Shown here piece by piece: positions 49,901 to 61,162 of a stretch of 64,000 nt of DNA. The notes beneath the pieces were generated by a model. That model saw nothing but the letters and a program-made list of their open reading frames with translations, made no database searches and was not told the origin of the DNA. Position numbers and translations under genes: made by a program. Source of the stretch: Rhea pennata (lineage: Eukaryota > Chordata > Aves > Rheiformes > Rheidae); the NCBI RefSeq assembly GCF_028389875.1, contig NC_084687.1:7662157-7726156 (forward strand), written 5' to 3'. Every line of letters starts with the position of its first letter. Within the stretch, counting starts at the first letter, position 1.

Positions 49901-52900
49901 TTCCTTAAATACCACATTAAGATGATGTACTTCAGGATTTGTTTGTGGTTCAGTCTGAGGTACTGATTTTGAACAGTTCTGTTTTCCCTTGCATTCCTAA
50001 AATGGAATATCCATCTCCTGACAAGTTTAGTTATATAAAAATTTGAGACCTTTCAAGTAACACTGACCTAGAGCACCATACTGGGCATATGTAACAATAA
50101 ATTCTCATCCCTAATTAACTGCTGGCAGTGGTCATGATGATGTTGAAAGGCTTTTAAGAGGACTTTTCTACTCCTACAGGGATTTGCGGAACAATGAGAT
50201 CTCATGGGCCATAGAAGATACAAATGAAGCCTTTGCAGGACTCAGCAGACTTGATAAACTGTATGTATTACAAATCATTGAAATGACAGTATTTCCCAGG
50301 CAGGTGGAATTAGAGGGGAAGTGAGTTGGCAGTCGTATTCAGTGTGTTACCCCTTCTGTGCTAGGCCTCTCTGTAGAGGCTAGGGTTCTGTGTCCGGTAG
50401 CTTTGAGTCTGTGTAGGACTGGATCACTGACAGGACCACTTGGAAGTAGTTAAGCATGAGTATTTCCCTGCATTTTTTTTTTTTTTTTTAATCAAATAGC
50501 CCGGTCGTTCTATGTGATGGTTGTTGCTTTTAATGCTTGTTTAGTTTAGTTAAAATTCATGCCTTCTCAAAAAGAGAAAAACTTCTTCACCAAATCCAAA
50601 ACAGCAGTGAATTAATAGCTTTTAAGTACTTCAGCTATGCATTCTTCATGTAGGACTGTGTGCTTTGTAGGAAGGTATGCCATCCTGTGGAACTGCAGAT
50701 ACCACTTAATACTGGGAGCTTGGTATGAGGGTGCAGTCTCAGGAACTAATGTGATTGTGGCAGATTGGTATGATGAGGTTATTGCTCTGTTCCAAGTTCT
50801 ACCTATCAGTGGCTTGTTCTGCTAGCATAAATTGATCCCCTGACCCATCTCTAATCTAAATCTGTAAAGAATGGAAAAAAACCTATTCATATGAATATTC
50901 TTTGAGCCTTTAAGCTCAAAAAATAGTATTTGATCTTTTAGCTCAGCTAGAATTAGAAAACACGAGTTAAAGAATAAATTCAACAACTATTGATGTTCAG
51001 TCTGTTTTTGGGGTTTGGGGGGTTATCTTTCAGAATCTTACAAGGAAACCAGATTAAGTCAATTACGAAGAAAGCATTCTCTGGTCTTGAAGGACTTCAA
51101 CATTTGTAAGTACTTTGCTTTGTACAGCTTCTAGTTATTTACTTCACTTTTGTATTTCCTCTCAGACTTTCAAGGATCTGACTGTCTGATGATAGTATAT
51201 GAAATCAAGCATTGTGCTTCTCTTTGCTTAACTTACAGAGATTTAAGCAACAATGCAGTAATGTCCATCCAAGAAAACGCATTTGCCCAGGCACATCTGA
51301 AGGAGCTGTAAGTTCACATTGGTTCTTTAGTTAGTTCTATTTTATCCCTTTAAGATTGACTGAAGCTGACTAAAGTGCATCCTATTTTCATCATGAACTA
51401 TTTAAAGCTATGTTAATAAACTACTGAATAAAAGTCAGTGACAGGATACATATTTTGATCTAAAGTTTACTAAGATCTGCACCTCAACTTTCTTAATTAC
51501 AGATAATAGAAAATAAATTTTCTTGCCATGCTAAACCATAGGTTTTTCTTGTCTTACGTTTTTGTATTGGAGATATTTCAAGAGATCACCTGAGCGAGTA
51601 CTGTGTTTTTGAAGTAGTGTCGTGATCAGTAAAAGTACAGCTAAATGTTTACCCTGCATGCTAATGTGGCTGGTGTCAGGGTCTCTAGCTGGCTTTACAG
51701 CTGTATGGAAAACTGTTTCTGCTGGTTTGATAGTGTCATATATGGCATGGGACTAAACATTGCAGCCTTCTCTAACTGACAGAAATGTGTATTGAAGTAC
51801 ATGTTGCTGTAAAATAGGTGGAAAACAGTGGTACCTGAAATGAGAGATTAGAAAATACTTTTGAATGATGAGAAACTAGCTTTGATGCTCTGTAAGTATT
51901 TCAAGAAAGGATAATGCTCTTTTTTCAACTCAGAACAGACTTTGTGTCTCCTGCTAGCGCCAGTTAGCCATGGGACTGTTACGATAAATAACGTACCTTT
52001 TTGTACAGTTCTCCTGCTTTAAAACAAATCCTGGCTTTTCAGATGACCCCTTTAACACTAAAACATGAAAACACTAACTTCTCTGTGTCCACATGAACCT
52101 TCTTTCCTCCAGAATAAAATCTATACTTGCTCAGACTTGATATCTGGTCAATGAAAGTGGCTGAGGCTTTGGTTCGAATGAGTTAAACTTGACGTACACT
52201 GGCATGTAACCAATGAACAAAAACCATGTTTGATCAGGGATCTTTAGGGGAGTTTAGTGAGCCCTCTGTTTTGCCTTCCATTTTTGGGCTAGGGAAGGGC
52301 CTTATAATATATTTCAGGGCTAGACAAGAATTTTTACTTGCTCAATAGATACTAAAACTGCTAGAGCCTCTTGTGATCTTCACGTGTGTAAAGTATTATA
52401 ATGTGAAGTGACCTTCATACCCAAGACTAATCTGAGTAACACAGTCCTTTCTATGAGATAAGGTTTCTGAACATCATATAGTTTGTTTTAACACTGTTTT
52501 AACACTGTTGTCCAATTAGTTAACCTCTGCCAATGTGAAGAAGGTGATGAGATGCATTTTAGGTGCTAAAGACAAAAGACTTTCATTGCCTTCTCTTATG
52601 TATATTACAAATGAGGCATCAGCAGTATGTATGGGAAAATGGCAGGATGGAATCTTGGCTTGTCTGCATGCCCCTCTTTTCTCTCACTCTAGATCTACTG
52701 GATTCATATAAGTGTTAGATCACTCCTTGCTAAAATACTAGACTTGTTCTCTAGTCAGTAGTAGTTATATGTAAGATTTAGGATACTTTGAAAGCATACA
52801 CTAAGGAAGAAGTGACCCATCAATATTTCCCATCTTCCTTCCTCATTGTTTTTGTGGAGCAGAGAAGAAAACATCTGCAATAGTACCTATGCAAGACAGC

Positions 52901-55900
52901 TCATTTTCATTCTTAAATATTAGCTGGCATGAAAATGAGTTTTGAGGCTTACAGCCACGAAGTAGTGGCAAATACCTAGTATGAGAGATGGAGCTGCCCT
53001 GCAGTGTTGTATGGGTTTTTTAACTGCGTTAAAGAGGAATGAGGTACTTGTAAAGACATGCATAATACTTTGTTTCAAAATTAAAAATACAATGTAATTT
53101 TCCTCAGAAGCTTTTTTTAATGCTGATACAAAACTGTATTTTGGACTGTTTATAGCATGTATAACTAACTGTGTAATAAAGACCTATAGACATAGAAGTT
53201 GTGATTTCTGAAAGTGTATGCTTTTAAAGTTTTGTAATGAATGAAATCACATGTGGGAATGTGAAATAAATAAACTTTAACCACTCTTTTGTTTTGCCTT
53301 GTTTCTGCAGGATTTTAAACACTAGCAGCTTGCTTTGTGATTGCCAGTTGAAATGGCTACCACAGTGGCTCACTGACAGCCACTTGCAGCAGGCCGTAGA
53401 TGTTAGCTGTGCTCACCCTGAATGGTTAGCAGGACAAAGCCTGCTCAGTGTGGACCCTGATGACTTTGTCTGTGGTTTGTATTTTTAATCATTTTTGATA
53501 CAAAAACATTGTGACACAAATCTCCACAAGTACCTTTCTGAAACCAAGCTGTAGCAGTGCAAGACGTGCTTGGTCTTGGCCATAATGCATGTATGAGATT
53601 TTGTACGTTTTGGTCTGCCTTAGGGTTTTAGGTTTCTTTCTGTTTGTTTTCTTCTGTTTTTCTGTTGTATTTGACCACTAAAACTAAACTGAGGGAACAA
53701 TCCTGTGAGACTGCATTGTTTTTCATTTAGATTACTGTTAAACTGATTATGTTTCCATTCTTACTGTTTCTGAAGGCCTTCTGCCTTATTAAAGCTATTT
53801 AGCACTTCCTTATTGGGACTGTCTGTACCCAGCAAGGCTGGCATGTTTTGTCAGGCTCTATATCTGCAAAGTTTATCTACTCTCTGCCACTGCTGTTTCT
53901 CAGACGTAAGCCTTTTTATTCTTGTTACTGAACTGTCAGATTTAAAGCTGAGAGTCTCTTTGTCCAGAGTGATGTGTGAAATTAATGGCAGACTTGGAAG
54001 TAGATCCTGATGTATACATGATTCTCTTCATTCTTTCAGTGGTAACAGTGTTAATAATTTCAACTGTGATGCAATTACCCACTTCCCTGTCCTAATATTA
54101 CCACCCTGGTGCATGACACTGAACCATATATACGTATGTTTACAAGAATTTCTTTGCAGAAATGCTGGATGTTTGAATAACTCTTTGAGTGGGATAAGAT
54201 AGTTTGAACTGCTTGCTTGCTATGCTTTGTACTTACGGAACTAAAGACTTATCTTTAAGATATTTACACTGAAAAATATCATTTGCTTAGAGTCTGCCCT
54301 TCATAAAATAACACTGGCTTTTTGGTCAAACATGGCCTGTGCGTATAATCTAAGTGTAGCAAGTTCCAGACAGTTGTGGAAAATGAGACACTAATCGAGA
54401 CCAAGCTTTTACATTGACTGTTCTCAGTGTTTATTCTATATTCCTATCTGTGGTTCTAGTCATCTTTCATAGCTTGATTTCCAAAAGAAAACAGCTAAAT
54501 ATATGCATCCCAAGCAGAATATTTGTTCCCACAGCTTGTGTTTTACTTATACTGTCTTTCAGGGTCTCTTCTTGCAATGCTAACTGCATGCTGAAAAGAA
54601 AAGTAGCTAATCACAGTGCTTTTATTTTCAGATAACTTTCCTAAACCGCAGATAAGAGTACATCCTGAGACCACAATTGCTCTACGAGGCATGAATGTGA
54701 CTCTGACTTGCACTGCTGTGAGCAGCAGTGATTCACCAATGTCCACTGCCTGGCGTAAAGACAGTGAAGTATTGTGTGATGCAGAGGTTGAGAATTTTGC
54801 CAGATATCAGCAGCAAAGTGGTGAAGTTGTTGAGTATACCACTGTCCTGCATCTTTTCAATGTGAATTTCACTGATGAAGGAAAATATCAATGCATCGTC
54901 ACCAATCACTTTGGCTCCAATTATTCTAACAAAGCCAAACTAACAGTCAATGGTAAGCTGTAATGGTAACAAACAAGAAACACTCTTAACCTAAATCTTT
55001 ATTTAAATAGCTAAAAATCTGTTTTTCACTTTGTTTTATAAAATCTGTTCAGATTCCTTAGTTCCCAACTAGAGCTGGCCCAAACCAGTCTTGCAAGAAT
55101 TTATAATTTGCATTTAGAAGCATCAGACAATACTATAAAAAGTAATTTGTTTTTGTGGGTGAAGAGCCGCCGCCTTCACTTTGAAAGGAGGCAAGTATCT
55201 CCCATACTTTCATATAATTTAAGTAGTTTTTTTATCTATTTGAATGGAGGCAGAAATCTCTTAATCTAAAAGCTCCCTCTACTGTCCCATCAGAAAGAGG
55301 CACTTTCTCTATATACTTGCAAAGCTAGGAGAGATTTGACTAGAAATAGTTGTGGGATGGGAAGGAAACTCTAAAAAATAAAGTATGAAGTCCTTGGTAT
55401 TCAGCCCATAATGAAGAATTCCTATTATTCTGACTTGAGAGCAGGGAGATGAGAGGACAATGTTTACATCAGTCAATAGATTACTGAACCACTGACCCCC
55501 CCCCCAACACGCCACCACCACCATCATTATAGTTGAGAGCAGAAGTGCCTGTGTTGCCTCTGTTTGTCAAGAGCAAGTAGTACAGATTTTTGGCTGCAAA
55601 GGTGGAAATTCACCTTCCCTTTCATAGGGGAAGAAAAAATGTGACAAAGGACCTAAGAAGGTGAAAGCTTATCACTGTCTTCTACCCATGAGATAGTTTG
55701 TCCATTAGATCATTTTAAATAAACATTGTAGGTATTGGAAATGACCACTGAGAACTTGTGCAGCTCTTCAGAAGCGTCTGCCTTGACCAGGAAGAACTGC
55801 AGGTGTGTCTCAGATTTTTGTTTGCAGATGTGCTCTGTGTTTAGAGGGCTTTTGTTGCTTTTTCTGCAGTACTAAAAATACTGATACTATAATGTCTTCC

Positions 55901-58900
55901 TTGATCCAGAACTGCCTTCCTTCCTGAAAACCCCTATGGATCTTACTATCCGCACTGGGGCTATGGCCCGCCTGGAGTGTGCTGCAGAGGGCCACCCTAC
56001 TCCCCAGATCTCCTGGCAGAAAGATGGTGGCACAGACTTCCCTGCTGCAAGAGAGAGAAGGATGCATGTCATGCCCGAGGATGATGTGTTCTTCATTGCA
56101 AATGTGAAAATAGAAGACATGGGAATCTATAGTTGTATGGCACAAAACATTGCAGGTGGTTTGTCAGCAAATGCCACGCTGACTGTGTTAGGTAAGCAGT
56201 ATGCATATCTGTGCTTGAGTAGATCATTTCACTTCTGCAGTGGTAGTGTACTTTATCTGTAAGTAACAGGCTTAAGTCCTCAAGAATGGAATTAAAATAC
56301 AAAGAGCATAGTGTCCTCTCTCTCTGGCTGTAGATGATATTCTGCAGTAAGGAACAAGAGAAGACTTTTTCCCTCCAGGGCTCCCCCCCTTCCAGCTTTA
56401 AAGGAATGAAGGATGCCAGGTGTTCTCTGGAGCAGCAAAGTAGCAACTGCTTTGCACGGTTTTGGGGGATTTGAATGCTGCACTTGACAAGATTAATGAA
56501 CAGAGAAGCTTTAGAAACTAAGTCACAGATGGTGAACAGATATAAAATACACTAGAATTTGGCTGGGCAGAAGCAATGAGAAGCCAAAGTGGTGAACAGT
56601 GAAGTTAGCATGGTCTTTGCAGGTGAGAATTTAGGGGCACGTATCAATTCAGCAGTGCAAACTAGATAATTTTTGTGTTGTCTTGGAACAAATTTAGTCA
56701 CAGGTAACATGAAATGTGCTGAGTAATAGTGGAAGGACAGTTTCATCTGGAGTGGAGTAGTTTTTGAAAACACTTTTGATGTTAGTCGTATGCAAGTTTC
56801 AAATTGGTATACATAAAGCAGAAGGGTTATGTGGCTAGAATCATTTTAAGGACACTTGCTGTATCTTCATTTGTTGTAGTGATCTATAGGAGAGATGACC
56901 TCATGGGATTTCCTGACTCCTGTGTTTCGTTGCTCAAGTTTATTTTCGGGGTGTAAGATCATGGTTTTTTATAACCCATGGAGTAAACACAGTGTTGCTG
57001 CACTACGATGTTATCTTACAACTGTTTTTTTTTTTTTTGTTTTTATTTTCTTCACCATTGTCAGAAACTCCTTCCTTCGTTAGGCCCCTGGAAGACAGGA
57101 CAGTAACCAGAGGTGAAACTGCTGTCTTGCAATGTATAGCTGGTGGCAGTCCTGCCCCTCGCCTCAACTGGACTAAAGATGATGGACCTTTAACAGTGAC
57201 AGAACGGCACTTCTTTGCTGCAGCAAATCAACTCCTTATCATTGTGGATGCTGGACTAGAGGATGCTGGGAAGTATACATGCATAATGTCCAATACACTG
57301 GGCACTGAGCGTGGCCATATTTACCTAAATGTCCTGGCTTCCCCAAATTGTGATTCTTCCCAGAGTGGCATTGTCCATGAGGAAGATGGCTGGACAACAG
57401 TTGGTATTGTGATTATTGTTGTGGTTTGCTGTGTTGTGGGAACTTCCCTGGTATGGGTTATTGTGATCTATCACATGAGAAGGAAGAATGAAGATTACAG
57501 TATCACTAACACAGGTAAATTTCAAAAGTAACATCCTTTTAATGCTGTTTTTTAAACCTAAGACACCTGTTAGAATGATGATATTTCTGGATTCCTTTAG
57601 AACTGGCAAACATTTAGGAGGGAATGATGTTTTTCCTTCTCAGATGTCTTCAGGGATTTGCTCTAATTTCTTTAATTGTTAAGGGAAAAGAGGCAAGTTT
57701 AGAGACTTTAAATATTAATGATGCATTTATTCCTTAAACACTAAATTTGTTTTACACTGAGGGAGAACAGTCAAGTTTGGGAACAAATAAGTATTTGAAT
57801 TAACTTTTAAAATGTTTTCAGGACCTGGAATAAAGTGCATAAATGTCTGTTCTGACCCTGTAGTTTTGAACTAGCTATACAGATTTTTAATCTCTCAGGT
57901 AGCAAAAAGACAATCGTGTGTGAGTTGAACTTCTGTGTATTGCATTTGTTTTAAGGCGGGCAATAAGGTTGGTGGTACTTTGGGATCTTCACATGTCATT
58001 CTTGTCATCAGTGTTAATTCTGCCTTGCAGAGGAGATGAACCTACCTGCAGACATTCCTAGTTATTTATCCTCCCAAGGAACTCTGTCAGAGCCTCAGGA
58101 AGGCTATAGTAACTCGGAAGCAGGAAGCCATCAGCAGCTTATGCCTCCAGCTAGTGGCTACGTGCATAAAGGCACAGATGGTAAGCATAGCCCTCGCGTG
58201 TTATCACTCGCATGGCAGGATGCCAGTGCATCCTCTAGTCCTCATAGCTGGCAGCAGTATTGCACAACACAGGGTAGTACTGCATATTAACATCAAAGGT
58301 GACTTTTTCTAGAAAAGAATTCAAGTTGATCCTGAGATTTCTATTCATTGCTGCAAGCTTAAAAGGCATCTCTTGTTTTTTTCCATTGTTTGTTTATATT
58401 CTGCTCTCAAGGCTTTTGCATTTCATGCACACAATTTAATTTACTCCTGCAACATCTGGGCCTACATCTGCCTTGAGTGCCTTTGAATATCGATGTTGTG
58501 ACTGCAGTCCTTTGAATCCCAAAGTAGTACAGCTCTGTCTAGAGACTCTTTGCTTCAGTGTGTGTGATACGTTCAGCAAGGCAGTTGTGGTGTTAGAGAA
58601 TTCCTAGGTTAAATGTCAAGGTAGATTTTTTTTTATGATGCTTCTTTCCTTTGGCATTTCAAAAGTTCCTGGAATGGAGGTGGAAGGGAAGTTCACTCTG
58701 AAGATGACTTACTCTATCTTTTGCTCTTACAATAACATTATTTCCTCAACCAGACATCTAGTCTGCCTATTACAATTGTAACCAAGGGTCCATACTACTT
58801 GCCTACCTTGTTTAGAGACTTATTTTCATGGTGCTTTCACCATTGAGTCTATAGAAGTTTTATTTTTTACCTCTCAAATGCCGAGGAGCCATTTGGTCCT

Positions 58901-60431
58901 TACACAGGCTGGCTCTGAAAAGTGATCCTTCAGCATATGTCTTTTCATGTGTCCCATGATCCTCTCCCTCCAGTCTGTAGTCCTATGGTAATAGAGTCTA
59001 TCAGCAAAAGAATAGAGAAACAGCTAGTCTCAGTTAGCACTTCAATCATCTGGTCTGATGTTTGTGGACATGCAGAGCGCAGGTATAGCTGCTGCTATCT
59101 TGTCTGGTAAAAGGTGAACTTCTCAAAGCATGTAAGCCTATGTGGAGAGGCATCCTGGTTTGATTGCGTGACTGTTTCAGCCTGGTGCCTAAGTTAGTTA
59201 GATCTGCTGGAACTGTGAACCTGTGGAAATCAAGGTTCCTCTCTTTAAGAAAATATCTGTTTTTCCATCATGTTTGTCAGGTGGCACAGCACCATTGGTG
59301 ATTTGTTCAGACTGTTATGATAATGCAAATATCTACTCCAGGACTCGAGAATACTGTCCTTATGCCTACATCACAGAAGAGGACTCCCTTGATCAAACTC
59401 TCTCTAATCTCATGGTTCAGATGCCTAAGGAAACATACACAGCACGCACTCAGCACGACACCAGTGCTCTTGATAATCTTGTAGCAGACAGAGACATGTC
59501 TGTCTTCCTGGTCAACCACGACAGAATAAGTGAGAAGAAAATCTCATCCCAGCAGATCAATGGTGAGTGTGTCCTGTTCCCCCTCTTCTTGAGTTTTACT
59601 ACCTGATAGCTCTGGCCTTCCTCATTGTGCCATTCTATATTGGCACGTGGTTAATTCATCAAGTTGCCATAGCATGTGGAATAAGTCATCTACTTATTAA
59701 CTACCTATTTGCAGAACTGGCCCTCATGCAGTCTGTATCCAATACTTCCAAGAGTTGAGGAGAGTGATATTAAAATGATAGCACTTTTTAATCTGAAGCT
59801 TGTTTCTTAAAGCTTATGAAATATGATTCCTTGCACATGCACACTTCAAGGACATCTTTGCCAAGATTTAAAGCTGCACATGGGAAATCCAAATAAAACT
59901 TTTGTGTTTGAGTTGGGCTGAGTTTCAAAGAACTCTAAAAGAATTTTATAAACTGGATGTTTTTATATTGACTTTCTTCCAGGTAGCCTTTTTTAAAAAC
60001 CACAGTGAAATAAAGTATGTTGTTTCTTGTTACTGTAACAGATTGCTGAAATGGGCAGGTGTCCAGTAAAATGTTCTCAGAAACAGAGAAAACCTCAGGA
60101 AGATAGTTATTGCTAAGCCACATGACTCAAATCTGTCTAAAATGTGGGTGTATTCATCATGAACTTGGATTCTTGCTCATTCTTTAATTTGTCTTCCTCA
60201 GAACCCTTTCAACTTCCTTTATGGGGACTAAACAAGGACCTGGGGCTGTCTCACTCACATTTTCTGCATCAGCAATCAGCCTGTGAGACCTCACGACCTC
60301 TTCGAAGTGAGGGCATTACTGACAGTGACCGGGAACCAGCTGCTTCACCCAGACCTTGCCACAGGTTATGTGAACATAACTTTGATTTTAATAGGACATG
60401 GAACATTCAGAACCATAGTGAAACCACATAA
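37684..60431 (+). CDS. LRIG2: LRIG2, leucine-rich repeats and Ig-like domains protein 2 (18 coding exons, 1,060 aa)
   Basis: Single-pass type I membrane glycoprotein; family members modulate receptor tyrosine kinase signalling, and LRIG2 is reported to restrain ADAM17-mediated shedding of neogenin in axon guidance (family knowledge). The 18 exons listed separately splice by GT-AG into 3,183 nt. Order: signal peptide (aa 1-about 36), LRRNT cysteines Cys38/42/44/51, about 15 LRRs (aa 75-435), LRRCT (435-489), three I-set Ig domains (490-781), TM helix (about 802-826), cytoplasmic tail of about 230 aa. Human LRIG2 is 1,065 aa and has the same exon plan. The start is the first ATG in frame after a TGA at 37,579-37,581. 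LRR junctions are all phase 2 and Ig/tail junctions all phase 1. No break seen. Confidence 0.98.
41639..41673 (+). repeat. C18 followed by (CA)n microsatellite
   Basis: Eighteen C then CACACACACACGCACACAC in LRIG2 intron 1. Confidence 0.9.
42394..42515 (-). mobile_element. tRNA-Ile-derived SINE with CR1-like tail (TguSINE1-like)
   Basis: Read on the minus strand: AGCTCAGTTGG (A box), GTGTGGTGCT, GCCAAGGTCATGGGTTCAATCCC (B box), matching the body of a vertebrate tRNA-Ile, then a spacer and ATGATCTTCCAACCTTACC followed by ATTCTATGATTCTAT, the hallmark CR1 3' end. Head and tail together make a SINE mobilised by CR1 machinery. The tRNA 5' start is degraded. Lies in LRIG2 intron 1, antisense to the gene. 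Resembles TguSINE1 of passerines from memory. Confidence 0.8.
43920..43991 (+). CDS. LRIG2: LRIG2 exon 2 (LRR)
   Basis: 72 nt, one repeat length (24 aa): [24 protein letters not shown] less its end residues. Acceptor TTCTCTAG, donor GT|GTAAGT, phase 2. Contains one N-glycosylation-type site NWS. Confidence 0.95.
44494..44568 (+). CDS. LRIG2: LRIG2 exon 3 (LRR)
   Basis: 75 nt encoding [15 protein letters not shown] and the following repeat end; acceptor TTTTTTTAG, donor TT|GTAAGC. Close match to human LRIG2 in this repeat. Confidence 0.95.
45065..45199 (+). CDS. LRIG2: LRIG2 exon 4 (two LRRs)
   Basis: 135 nt, phase 2 both ends. Encodes [14 protein letters not shown] and [20 protein letters not shown]. 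Acceptor TATCTTTCAG, donor CCT|GTAAGT. Confidence 0.95.
45719..45862 (+). CDS. LRIG2: LRIG2 exon 5 (two LRRs)
   Basis: 144 nt, exactly two 24-residue repeats: [18 protein letters not shown] and [18 protein letters not shown]. Acceptor TTTTCCTAG, donor TCT|GTAAGT. Confidence 0.97.
46003..46146 (+). CDS. LRIG2: LRIG2 exon 6 (two LRRs)
   Basis: 144 nt, two repeats: [18 protein letters not shown] and [18 protein letters not shown]. Acceptor TTATTTAAG is weak in pyrimidines near the AG; donor GTT|GTAAGT is strong. Confidence 0.96.
46859..47002 (+). CDS. LRIG2: LRIG2 exon 7 (two LRRs)
   Basis: 144 nt, two repeats: [18 protein letters not shown] and [18 protein letters not shown]. Acceptor ATTCCTTAG, donor ACT|GTAAGT. 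Too far from an ATG to appear as its own open frame. Confidence 0.96.
47222..47365 (+). CDS. LRIG2: LRIG2 exon 8 (two LRRs)
   Basis: 144 nt, two repeats: [18 protein letters not shown] and [18 protein letters not shown]. Acceptor ATATTTCTAG, donor CTT|GTAAGT. Confidence 0.97.
50180..50260 (+). CDS. LRIG2: LRIG2 exon 9 (extended LRR)
   Basis: 81 nt, a 27-residue repeat ([18 protein letters not shown]...) three residues longer than the rest, as in human LRIG2. Acceptor CTCCTACAG, donor ACT|GTATGT. Confidence 0.95.
51034..51105 (+). CDS. LRIG2: LRIG2 exon 10 (LRR)
   Basis: 72 nt, one repeat: [18 protein letters not shown]. Acceptor TTATCTTTCAG, donor TTT|GTAAGT. Confidence 0.95.
51239..51307 (+). 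CDS. LRIG2: LRIG2 exon 11 (last LRR)
   Basis: 69 nt, one repeat: [18 protein letters not shown]. Acceptor TTACAG, donor GCT|GTAAGT. Only 133 bp separate it from exon 10. Confidence 0.95.
53311..53474 (+). CDS. LRIG2: LRIG2 exon 12 (LRR C-terminal cap)
   Basis: 164 nt changing the phase from 2 to 1. Encodes [18 protein letters not shown] and [10 protein letters not shown], then FVC: the CXC...C...C pattern of an LRRCT. The donor G|GTTTGT is the weakest in the gene. Confidence 0.96.
54632..54952 (+). CDS. LRIG2: LRIG2 exon 13 (first Ig-like domain)
   Basis: 321 nt, phase 1 both ends, aa 490-597. I-set Ig fold with cysteines in VTLTCTAV and YQCIVTN, Trp in TAWRKDSE, and glycosylation-type sites NVT, NFT and NYS. 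Acceptor TTATTTTCAG, donor G|GTAAGC. Confidence 0.97.
55910..56191 (+). CDS. LRIG2: LRIG2 exon 14 (second Ig-like domain)
   Basis: 282 nt, phase 1, aa 597-691. Cysteines in LECAAEG and YSCMAQN, Trp in ISWQKDGG. Almost identical to human LRIG2 here. Acceptor TTGATCCAG, donor G|GTAAGC. Confidence 0.97.
57065..57514 (+). CDS. LRIG2: LRIG2 exon 15 (third Ig-like domain, transmembrane helix)
   Basis: 450 nt, phase 1, aa 691-841. Ig cysteines in LQCIAGG and YTCIMSN; juxtamembrane acidic stretch HEEDGW; TM helix [19 protein letters not shown] onwards (aa 802-826); stop-transfer HMRRK. Donor G|GTAAAT. Confidence 0.98.
58031..58180 (+). CDS. LRIG2: LRIG2 exon 16 (cytoplasmic)
   Basis: 150 nt, phase 1, aa 841-891: [18 protein letters not shown], then [17 protein letters not shown]. 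Strongly conserved cytoplasmic segment. Acceptor TGCCTTGCAG, donor G|GTAAGC. Confidence 0.97.
59281..59562 (+). CDS. LRIG2: LRIG2 exon 17 (cytoplasmic)
   Basis: 282 nt, phase 1, aa 891-985. Begins [17 protein letters not shown], with Tyr-rich [17 protein letters not shown] and [10 protein letters not shown]. Acceptor TTTGTCAG, donor G|GTGAGT. Confidence 0.97.
60202..60431 (+). CDS. LRIG2: LRIG2 exon 18 (C-terminus and stop)
   Basis: 230 coding nt, aa 985-1060. Encodes [20 protein letters not shown] and the end [18 protein letters not shown], then TAA. The end parallels human LRIG2, which closes with DFSRTRNIQDGSEGT. The middle of this exon is the most divergent part of the tail. Confidence 0.93.
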
Positions 60432-60936
60432 GGCACTAAAATGAAGTCTTGGAAACAAATCCATATCAACTGACTTTTTGTATTTACTACCTCAGGACTA
60501 ACCCCAAGGCCAAAGATGCTTTTGTACACATGCCTACAATTACAGGCTGACTAGACCAAGACAGACTCTCTAGAAGGAGATGGTTCATACTCTTTTTTTT
60601 CCTTGGATTCATGTGCATTGGAAAATGGGAATGTGCAACAGTACACATGGATGATTAGTGATATCCACAACAATAGCATTAAAACATGTTTTTTCTGATA
60701 TTGGAAACAGCCTTTATGTTAGTGCATGCTTTGAAAAATCTCTCAAGAATGCATAGCAGTTTCATGCTGTATTGTCTGCTTGAAAACAAATGTTTAGGGC
60801 CTCCTCATGGAATTCCACAGTGATTGTAAGCATAAAACTCTTGGCCAGCTTTTTGTTCTTTAGACTGTTGGCTGGAGTCTGTTATCAGTCTGACTTTGGG
60901 GGTTGTTTCTCCTATGAATAATGGACTCTAGTTGTA

Positions 60937-60942
60937 AATAAA
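60937..60942 (+). terminator. LRIG2: Proximal LRIG2 poly(A) signal AATAAA
   Basis: Canonical hexamer about 505 nt after the stop codon, with T-rich sequence (TATTTTGTATAC) downstream. Confidence 0.5.
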
Positions 60943-61121
60943 TTTGCATTTATAAATATTTTGTATACACTAAGCATATAAATGTGTTGGCTGTAATGTA
61001 AATATATTTTTTTTTTATGCCAAAGTGTGTATCATACTGTTAGTCTTGACAGCTGCATATCAAGCCATAATTTTCGGTGGAGGTTGAGGGATTGAGAGCT
61101 TGTTTCTGAGGGGATAGAGCT

Positions 61122-61122
<1 letters not shown>

Positions 61123-61162
<40 letters not shown>
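61123..61162 (+). repeat. T40 homopolymer in the LRIG2 3' UTR
   Basis: Forty consecutive T. Length may be uncertain in the assembly. Confidence 0.95.

Larger units (their letters stand above)
43992..60201 (+). other. LRIG2 introns 2-17
   Basis: All GT-AG. The longest are 47,366-50,179 (2.8 kb), 51,308-53,310 (2.0 kb), 53,475-54,631 (1.2 kb), 58,181-59,280 (1.1 kb), 54,953-55,909 and 56,192-57,064. They are AT-rich, repeat-poor and hold no recognised gene; a T18A8 palindromic run lies at about 47,944-47,970 and a T-tract at about 50,471-50,489. Confidence 0.9.
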
